A stretch of DNA of 64,000 bases. Source: Perilla frutescens (Eukaryota > Streptophyta > Magnoliopsida > Lamiales > Lamiaceae). The notes under the pieces are model-generated. The model was given only the letters and a program-made list of their open reading frames with translations. It did not search any database and was not told where the DNA came from. Every line of letters starts with the position of its first letter. Within the stretch, counting starts at the first letter, position 1. Made by a program: the position numbers and the translations under genes. Below are positions 57,061 to 64,000 of this stretch, one piece after another. The stretch covers positions 37,870,664 to 37,934,663 of the forward strand of contig BRKX01000006.1 in assembly GCA_026008535.1 (NCBI GenBank), read 5' to 3'.

Positions 57061-58188
57061 TAAGTAGATTGTATGTTAAGTGACGTGGTCAAACGGAGTA
57101 GTTTGGGGCGTTACATAATTTAAGTAGTTGGCATTATTTCCAAAATTACTAGATTAATAGTAATTAGTGAATTAAAGTTTTTATTTGTGAAATAATTATT
57201 ATTTTGAATGTCTAATCAAATAATAGAGTTGATCAAATATATATTAAAAGGAAGATTAGAAATTGAGTTTTAATAGGGACCATTTAGTTAACTAAGCCAA
57301 AATTGATTGTTGTAGGTCTAGAAGAAATAGCAGAATTTGAGCAAAATCAATCCGGAATTTGAGAGTTTATCTTCTATTCAGGTGGGCTATATTATATCTT
57401 TGCAAACTGTATCTTTCGAGTTATTAAGCTCTGCTTTGTTAAAATTACATATGTGACTATCTGTGTTAAATATTTACATGCTACTGTATGTTGTCGGAGT
57501 CTCATATACCAGCGCTGTGTCAATGTGAGTAGCTACAGTATGCATGCATTATTTGTCCTGCCCTACTCCTTGTCGGTGAGACTAAAATGAAACACTTATT
57601 AGTTATACTCATTGGGTATACTATGGTCATACTCAACTTTATGCGCTGGTGATGTAGTTCGGGTTGGGGTAGTGACTGGTTATACTCTTAAGCGCTTCAC
57701 GATAAAATATTTTGGTGAACTTAGGTTGCTTTCAATTTTAAAACCTCATAAGCTTCACTACCTGCATGAACACAGATAGATTACTTTAACAAAATGATTT
57801 GCATAACTTGAATTGTAAAAACTTGCTCACTGAGTGCATTAGCACTCAACCCAAATATTTTCAAACATTTTTTAGGTGAGTAGGCTGGCGCTTGGATGTG
57901 ACAATGCTGAGAGATGGGCTTTTGTTATTTACGTATTTTTTTCTAATGTCTCTTTTTGTTAAGTATTCTGTTAATAATGGAGCTTCCGCACTTGTTATAT
58001 TCTTTTGGTTAAAACACTAAGAATCTCGATCTTGGTGTTTTGGATCTGTATATGTATTAAAGAGTATATTTGGATATTTTGAGTCTTCTGTTGAGGTTTC
58101 GTTACTTAAATTACCCCTTTCTTTCCCGCTTCTTAATTCCAACCCCGTGGCGTCCATTTCCACGGTCTTTCAGGACCGGGGCGCTACA
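57061..58188 (+). repeat. truncated 3' LTR of the Del/Tekay-like element
   Basis: 57,116-58,188 matches the end of the 5' LTR, including the joint where the second solo LTR is absent here. 57,061-57,115 is the last 55 bp of the 49,119-51,493 solo LTR, followed by its TAATT. The LTR therefore carries a trace of that nested element but not of the inverted one. Its 5' half is missing. Confidence 0.85.
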
Positions 58189-59452
58189 CTTCTGCTGGGC
58201 GTTCATCTTCTCCTGGAGAGCCCTGATGGCAGCCTAAGTGTCGGGTTGTGGAGGAGCTGCAGATGAGACGCTAGGATTTGAATAACTCAATGATCGACTG
58301 CTGAGCCCAAACACTCGATTCTTCTTCGAGTGTCGGAGAGCAGTGTCAACATATACGGTGCTCATGTCCACTGGTGGTGGCGCCTCATCTGTGCCAGGAT
58401 TCGGCTGGCTCAACTCCTCAACCCGAGCCAATACATTAGCCTATTCACAATATCAAATAAGAATGATTAAATATTTAATTTCTATGTTATTAATAAATTT
58501 ATAAATATTGATAAATTAACTTACAGCTATGCGAGCAGACTTTCCATCTGTGTGGGATCCATCATGATTGTCGTGCAGCCTCCTGAATGTCTCCCACGCT
58601 ACGTCATTGGGCTGCACGCCCTTCTCCTTAGCCTATTAGATAGACATGTTATCACAAACATATTAATCAATAAATAAATAAATAATTTAATTGCATACCA
58701 AAGCCGCAGCATGCGCAACTGCACTCCGAGAGCCTCCTCGATGTTTCACAATGTCTGTGCCAGGACCATCGGGCTCACTCAGACGATTCTTCGATGTGAT
58801 CACTGACTTCTTCTTGAAGGCACCACTATCCCAATACACTTTGAAGCCCTCCTACATCTCAACTGGCATGAATGGAGGGCAGCCCTTGGTCCTATCCTTC
58901 TTGAAGTAATGGACCATGTCCCTGTATCTCTGAGGAGCCATGAGCTCCCATGCTGCCCAAATGGCATCCTCCAAAGTGGGATCCCAAAACCACTCCTTCT
59001 GTAACATATTGAGAACATATGAAAATACTAAACTTATATAACATTTTAAAATAAAATAAATAATAATAAGATACCCCAAACTCCTCCCTATATACCTGTC
59101 TCCTCTTAGGGGGGCACCATCTTCCAGGTGTAGCTTCTCGGATGCAAAAACTTCTTGAAGTTGGATGTGATGGTGGCTGAGGTGGGATAACTCGATATTA
59201 ATTGGCTTCCAAATGTACAAAATAATAAATGTATTAGAATATTAGAATAATAAAAATAATAATCTGTAAAAAAATATTCAACTATCTAATTCAACATACC
59301 CATCCTGAAGCCAACAACGACGACGACCCTGCGCATCAACATCGGGTAGTGACGATCCGGATAGTGAGATATCGCCAACTGGGCCGCTCAGGCCCACAGA
59401 TGACAATGATAAACCTCGAGCTGAAGTAGTACTGCCTCCCTGCATCTGCAAA
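58189..59452 (-). pseudogene. CACTA second gene, Ptta/En/Spm transposase type
   Basis: Split into exons. A first exon near 59,452-59,295 begins MQGGSTTSARGLSLSS. The next, around 59,190-59,090, reads SNFKKFLHPRSYTWKMVPP. Then KEWFWDPTLEDAIWAAWELM (about 58,999-58,855), a Thr/Lys-rich segment, one ending DNHDGSHTDGKSARIA, and a last one, 58,431-58,234, closed by TAG after QPDT. This order of motifs fits the plant Ptta/En/Spm family (often Transposase_24). The TAG stands where the frame otherwise continues into AAIRALQEKMNAQQK, the start of the coiled coil finished at 47,790-47,904. It is interrupted there by the LTR element. Exon borders are approximate. Confidence 0.65.
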
Positions 59453-59546
59453 ATCATATTAACATTAGTTTATAAAGTTATCAAATTTCAATGGTACTAA
59501 ATACTTGAATAATAAAACATCTATATATCAAATAAGACCAACCACA

Positions 59547-60101
59547 CTAATCATCTATTTCATCATCATCATCATCACTGATACTGTCATCTGATAAATC
59601 GATCTCTGGTTCTATATCTTCATCATCATCTTTTTCTTCTTCTTGAATGTCTATGACCCCACCTTCTGGATGATTTGGTATATGATCGTCATCTATTGTG
59701 AGGGTATGCAAACCATCAATTTCATCCTCTTGAAAAACTGAGGTTATGATTGTATTATCATCCTCTGATGGTACTTCAACATTAGATCGAGCCTTTATTT
59801 TGCAGACTGCCCACCAATCACTTCGAGAGCGATTTAAAGTTGGGTAAAGACAGTAACACGCTCGAATTGCTTGTTTAGCAAGCACAAATGGATCAGATCC
59901 TGAATACTTATACTTATGATTTATAGAAACCATTTTGTAGTCAGGATGCACATTTATTCCTTGTGTTGATGTATCAAACCACTCACATTTAAACAACATT
60001 GTCTTCTTAATAGGCAGACTAGCATATTCCAACTCAATCACCTCCATCAATCGCCCGTAATATTCAGTGTGTGTCCCTTTAATACATACTCCACTATTCA
60101 T
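59547..60101 (-). pseudogene. CACTA TNP2 C-terminal region, DUF4216-like, acidic tail
   Basis: 184 codons: GVCIKGTHTEYYGRLMEVIE, then FKCEWFDTSTQGINVHP, DPFVLAKQAIRACY and SDWWAVCKIKAR, the usual DUF4216 pattern downstream of TNP2-type transposases, followed by about 70 mostly Asp/Glu residues. A stop just upstream separates it from the DUF4218 part, perhaps an intron (60,102-60,490). Confidence 0.75.
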
Positions 60102-60490
60102 TGTAGCTCGCTATGAGTCGTGGGAAATTGTGTGAAATTTGTATCCATTAATAAAGTACACATGGTAGACATTAACGGAACGAGAAAGCCCACTTGAAAG
60201 ATCACGCATGATCTTGTTGACATTATTAGTTGAATCTTGTGCTTTTTACAATAGAAAACTTTATATTATGTTACAGTTGCTCAGGTATACTTACATTAAG
60301 GTTTTTGGATATCATATACTTACATATTTGGCGAACCAGCTTGTAAATTCTTTATCCATTCGTTTTTCAATATCTTCCATGGATATTTGAGCACGATACT
60401 TTCAATTGGTCAACAAACACACTTCAAAAAATTAAGCATGGATTAGAATTTGGTGGAATAACAATAACACATTTTAAATAGTGCACATCT

Positions 60491-61974
60491 TTACGTTGTG
60501 TATGGTTCAACTTTTCGATAGTTAAGCAACACGTAAATCTGTGCTGCAGCATACTCGTTCTCTGTCAAATATCTCTTTGACATTCTTCCAGATGGTCGAC
60601 CGTGCTGCTTGAAAATCGACAGATTTGTTGCACTGCCATCTTGTGCGTCTCCAAGACCTTCATAATTACGAGGCATGTTTCTATGTCTCATTTTTACAAA
60701 ATCCTCAAAATAATACGAACAGAAGGTCGAAGCTTCCTCCACCAAGTAAGCATTGCAGATTGAGCCCTCAACTCTTGCTTTGTTTCGGACGTTGTTTTTC
60801 AACTTCCTCAAGTACCGTTCGAATGGATACATCCATCGATACTGTACAGGCCCAGCAAGTCTGGCTTCACCAACCAAGTGGACAGGTAGATGCTCCATTG
60901 AGTCAAAGAAACTTGGTGGAAAAATGTGTTCAAGTTTACACAATATGATCGGAATATTTTCATGCAACCGACACACATCATCAATAGTGATACTTCTGGC
61001 TGTTAAATCCTTGAAGAATAAACTCAATTCTGTGATTGCCTTCCAAACATTGGAAGGAAGAAGTACAGCAAATGCAATCGGGATAAGACGTTGCATGAAC
61101 ACGTGGCAGCCATGGCTTTTCATGCCAAACATCTTCAGGTTTCTCATATCCACACATCTGCTCATGTTGGACACGTACCCATCTGGAAATTTCAACTCTC
61201 GAACCCATTCAAATAAGATGTTCTTCTCTTTCTTGTCCAACATATAACAAGCCTTTGGATACTTGCCTGTGGACTCGTTCCGTCTTAGCTCTGGTCTTGA
61301 ACAATACATATTCAACTCTTCTCTAGATTTGGAGGTATCTTTTGTCTTCCCCTGCACATTCAACAGTGTTGAATAGATTGTCAAACACATTCTTTTCAAT
61401 GTGCATGACATCCAGATTATGACGAATCAACAGTGAGCTCCAGTATGGAACATCTCTCTGACATGTTATTCTCAGATTTCAAGTTCATCAGACGAGCAAC
61501 GAGTGACAATTGAGAATGATTCTGACAAACTGACCACAATTCTTTGTCTGCGGCCCTCAACATGTCATAAAATCGTTGCGCTTCAGGATTTGCGGCCTCC
61601 TCAGTATGATCATCGACATTCATGTTGATATGCGGACCAGCAGCATCCATTACCATGTTCTGGTATGTATTCATTCTATTCTGACCACCCAAATTCTGCT
61701 CGGTGTCCGGATGCACCTGTTGTTCGCCTTGATAAATCCATACATGATAATTGTGCATAAATCCTTTCTTTGCCACGTGTAGTCTAACGGTAGACGGCGT
61801 TTGGAATGAAATGTTCTTACACTTACGGCAGGGACACTTAATCTTGTCTACACTCATGAAGGACGGTTGATTGTAGGAAAAGTCGATGAAAGAATTTAGT
61901 CCATTAAGGAAGTCTGGATTTAAAGCACCGTTATGAAGGTATCGCCGGTACATCCATTCATGATCTATACTCAT
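60491..61974 (-). pseudogene. CACTA TNP2-like transposase lacking the catalytic domain
   Basis: Start chosen at the ATG at 61,974 (MSIDHEWMYRRYLHNG). The N-terminal transposase-associated domain has the CPCRKCKN zinc-like motif and VRLHVAKKGFM. It runs to LMNLKSENNMSER and then jumps at about 61,456 to PYWSSLLIRHNLDVMHIEKN, which in full-length relatives comes only after the whole catalytic domain. A missing base near 61,380 shifts the frame to NVQGKTKDTSKSR, KSHGCHVFMQRLIPIAF, the DUF4218 block (HLPVHLVGEARLAGPVQYRW) and the end at 60,491. Confidence 0.8.
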
Positions 61975-62028
61975 TGTAGAAGGCCAAATTCTAAAATATT
62001 TGATCGTAAAATACGCACTAATTATCAT

Positions 62029-63360
62029 TCAATGAAATATAAAAATAATTCATTAAAAAATAGCGCTAAATTTTTAAAAAAATTCGGCAGCACCTATGTG
62101 AATTTCCTAGTCCCAAGTTCTTAACTCTACGCTAATTGATCTATGTTCTTCTAATCGATTCAAAACAGCAATACCAACAAAAACCAACAATTCAATAAAA
62201 AGGGATCCAGGGGCCCCCATCCCATTTAACATAATTGGCATACTTAGCATAGTAAATCCATAAATAACATACTTAGAATGATAATTGCCTAAATAACAAG
62301 ATTAATTAGCCTAAATTGCCCAAATAAATTTAACATAATTAATTGACATATAAATGCATAAATAACATACTTAGCATGATAATTGCCTAAATAACAAACT
62401 TAATTAGCCTAAATTTGCCAAATAAATTTAACATAATTAAATGACATATAATTGCATAAAAAACATAATTAACATGATAATTGCGTAAATAACATACTTA
62501 GCCTAAATAACATACTTAGCACAAATTGACAAAATAACTTTAACAAAATTGCACACTTAAGCTTATTTTATTCTAAAGCTATTAACCTCGTATCAGCAAC
62601 AATCCTCTAGACAATGCCCAACAATCACGAACTAGCAAAATCGTAAAATTCAGGTGGGAGCTGAGCCATATGTGATATATATATATATATATGTTGCTAT
62701 ATTGTTTACGATTCGTCTGTTGTATTATTCTCAATGAATTGTTATATTACTAACAATGCATTACTATATATATATATATATATATATTCTTCACAATCTA
62801 GAAACTATATCCCACATGCATATCTAGGACAAGTTTCATCGTAATCTTGTATTAATCTATTTTAGTTATCACAAGTGTAGACAAATTAAATAAACCTAGC
62901 TTATAACATGTGCATTTCACTATCGACCGCAAAGATTTTACAAATTTCATTACAATTTGATCATAAGTTAAGAAAAAAATAAAAAAAATCCTCCATTATT
63001 TATCCAATTATTTGGCTAGGAAGCAGGAAGATGCAAGTCTACAAGTGAGGGACAACGGACAGAATCATATTCTTCCACTTCTAAATACAAAAACAAGATA
63101 AAGAATGGATTAAGATAAGTACCTAAAACAAATTTGAAGTACATTTATATTAGACATTGACCTTCTCAAATTCTACCATTAACATAATTAAGAGAATAAA
63201 TCTTTCAAATTTATTCTCTAAAATAACTTTACGCAAGATGCAAAACCAGACTAATTCAAATCATTGACACTATAATTCATATCATCGATCAAAACCATAA
63301 TACCATTCCAAATCATCACCAATATTTTGCACAAAATTTATAACTGAAATATAAAAAAAA
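62029..63360. other. AT-rich 5' region of the CACTA gene
   Basis: No coding sequence seen. It holds a 98-bp tandem repeat (62,261-62,530), (AT)n runs at about 62,676-62,694 and 62,766-62,788, and otherwise low-complexity DNA. Confidence 0.6.
62261..62530. repeat. 98-bp tandem repeat, about 2.7 copies
   Basis: Units start at 62,261, 62,359 and 62,457 with TAAATAACATACTTAG, then ATGATAATTGCCTAAATAAC. The last is partial and more diverged. Confidence 0.8.
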
Positions 63361-63374
63361 ATGGCAGACTTACC

Positions 63375-63600
63375 TGATTCCTCGGCAGTCGGCGGCGGGG
63401 CGGGGCGGCGACGGCGGAGGCAGGGCGGCAGGGGTAGCGATGGCGGAGGCAGGGCGGCACGGCGGTGGACTGAGGGGTTGGGGGTGGTGGTGAGAGAGAG
63501 AGAGAGAGAACCGGGTGGGGGGGACAGAGGGAGCGGTGTGAGCGGCGGGGGTGGCCGGAACTGCTGGCGCTCGGCGGGCTAGGGCTCAGTTCGATGTGGG
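63375..63600. promoter_or_regulatory. GC-rich, CpG-dense block near the CACTA right end
   Basis: A sudden GC-rich island with repeated GGCGGAGGCAGGGCGGCA units and a (GA)n run. It lies between the subterminal repeats and the genes, so it is a plausible promoter and first-exon region for the - strand transposase genes. The + strand open frame through it is low-complexity Gly/Arg. Confidence 0.5.
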
Positions 63601-63654
63601 GGAAAATGAAGAAGAAGGCCGAATTTTTTTTCCATATCGAGAACTTACGACGGA

Positions 63655-64000
63655 TTAACGACGGACTTGACAGTCATTACATTTTCCAGAATTTAAAAAA
63701 TTCAAAAATCCTAATATTAACGACGGACAGTGCTGTCGTTAAATTTTCTAGAATTTAAATAATTAGAAAATCCTAATATTAACGACGGACAGTGCCGTCG
63801 TTACATTTTCTGGAATTTATATAATTCAAAAATCCTAATATTAACGATGGACAGGGCCGTCGTTACCGTTTCCATAATTTATATAATTCAAAAATCCTAA
63901 TATTAACGATGGACAGGTCCGTCGTTAAATTTTTCAGAATTTAAATAATTCAAAATTTTTAATACTAACGATAGACCAAGTCCGTCGTTATGTTTGCGGG
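63655..64000. repeat. CACTA subterminal array, 62-bp period
   Basis: Units begin ATTAACGACGG at 63,654, 63,716, 63,778, 63,840, 63,902 and 63,964. Each contains TTAACGACGGACAGTGCCG and its complementary half CGTCGTTA, so it forms a short hairpin. The array is cut by the window edge. Confidence 0.9.

Larger units (their letters stand above)
47905..58188 (+). mobile_element. Del/Tekay-like LTR retrotransposon inserted in the CACTA gene
   Basis: Ends TGTAATACCCCG and GGGGCGCTACA. The 5' LTR runs 47,905-53,632 with two solo LTRs nested in it (own length about 2.28 kb), followed by an iMet primer site at 53,636. The internal region (53,652-57,060) has only a scrap of RT. The 3' LTR (57,061-58,188) is truncated. 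Flanks are CGCCT on the left and CTTCT on the right, not an exact duplication, but the interrupted CACTA coiled-coil frame rejoins across it (QQK | KAALQE). Confidence 0.8.
47071..64000 (-). mobile_element. CACTA (En/Spm) transposon, right end beyond the window
   Basis: The left terminus CACTACAAAAAATTCGC at 47,071 is the diagnostic CACTA end. It is followed by subterminal repeats of ACGACGGA/TCCGTCGTTA type to about 47,580. The same motif returns in a 62-bp periodic array from 63,655 to the window edge, so the other terminus lies just outside. Genes run on the - strand: a TNP2-like transposase (about 61,974-59,547) and a Ptta/En/Spm-type second gene (59,452 to about 47,790), which is split by a 10.3-kb LTR element. 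The catalytic core of TNP2 is deleted, so this copy cannot move on its own. Confidence 0.85.

Noticed and set aside
63361..63582. 73-codon Gly/Arg-rich frame on the + strand
   Set aside because: Low-complexity GC-rich repeat at the promoter end of the CACTA element. The genes run on the other strand.
63655..64000. CRISPR-like array (regular 62-bp spacing)
   Set aside because: The spacers are repeats of each other, and the motif is the CACTA subterminal binding site in plant DNA.

Overview
This window reads as plant nuclear DNA, most likely eudicot: it is AT-rich, has GT-AG introns, and is packed with Ty3/gypsy LTR retrotransposons, a CACTA (En/Spm) transposon and MITEs. The species cannot be named from the sequence. 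About 90% is mobile DNA. The one convincing host gene, at 40.7-43.0 kb on the + strand, is a three-exon gene for an acidic membrane protein with three long internal repeats.

Layout. 0.6-2.5 kb holds a decayed spliced gene (- strand). 2.6-10.0 kb is an Athila-like Ty3/gypsy element (- strand) with its 5' LTR and a tRNA-Asp primer site but no 3' LTR. 11.0-33.8 kb is a second Ty3/gypsy element (- strand, CRM-like) with two LTRs and a perfect 5-bp duplication (GTTAA). Its pol gene is split by a 14.4-kb compound insertion (13,841-28,277) made of seven LTR copies, one almost complete gag-pol (16.1-21.0 kb) and a gag-only element (25.5-26.7 kb). 35.4-38.5 kb is a 3.1-kb relative of these, whose two LTRs are inverted rather than direct.

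The right part starts with MITEs (39.1-39.6 and 40.0-40.3 kb), the host gene, a broken LINE-type ORF (43.6-44.8 kb) and AT-rich spacer. From 47,071 to beyond the window end lies a CACTA element. Its TNP2-like gene has lost the catalytic core. Its second gene is split by a 10.3-kb Del/Tekay-like LTR element (47,905-58,188), whose 5' LTR holds two further solo LTRs (49,119-51,493 and 52,225-53,283), each with a perfect 5-bp duplication. The nesting order can be read off directly.

The most unusual material is in the CRM-like family. Two separate insertions are bounded by LTRs in inverted orientation with near-perfect 5-bp target duplications. At the junction inside one of them, a 33-nt stretch matches the 3' end of initiator tRNA-Met, well beyond a normal primer-binding site. 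This looks like a fossil of reverse transcription that ran on into the tRNA primer and then switched template. The LTRs also come in several interchangeable U3 types, and pol reads through the polypurine tract into U3.

The six-frame translations were used as given. All similarity statements are by eye, with no database search.
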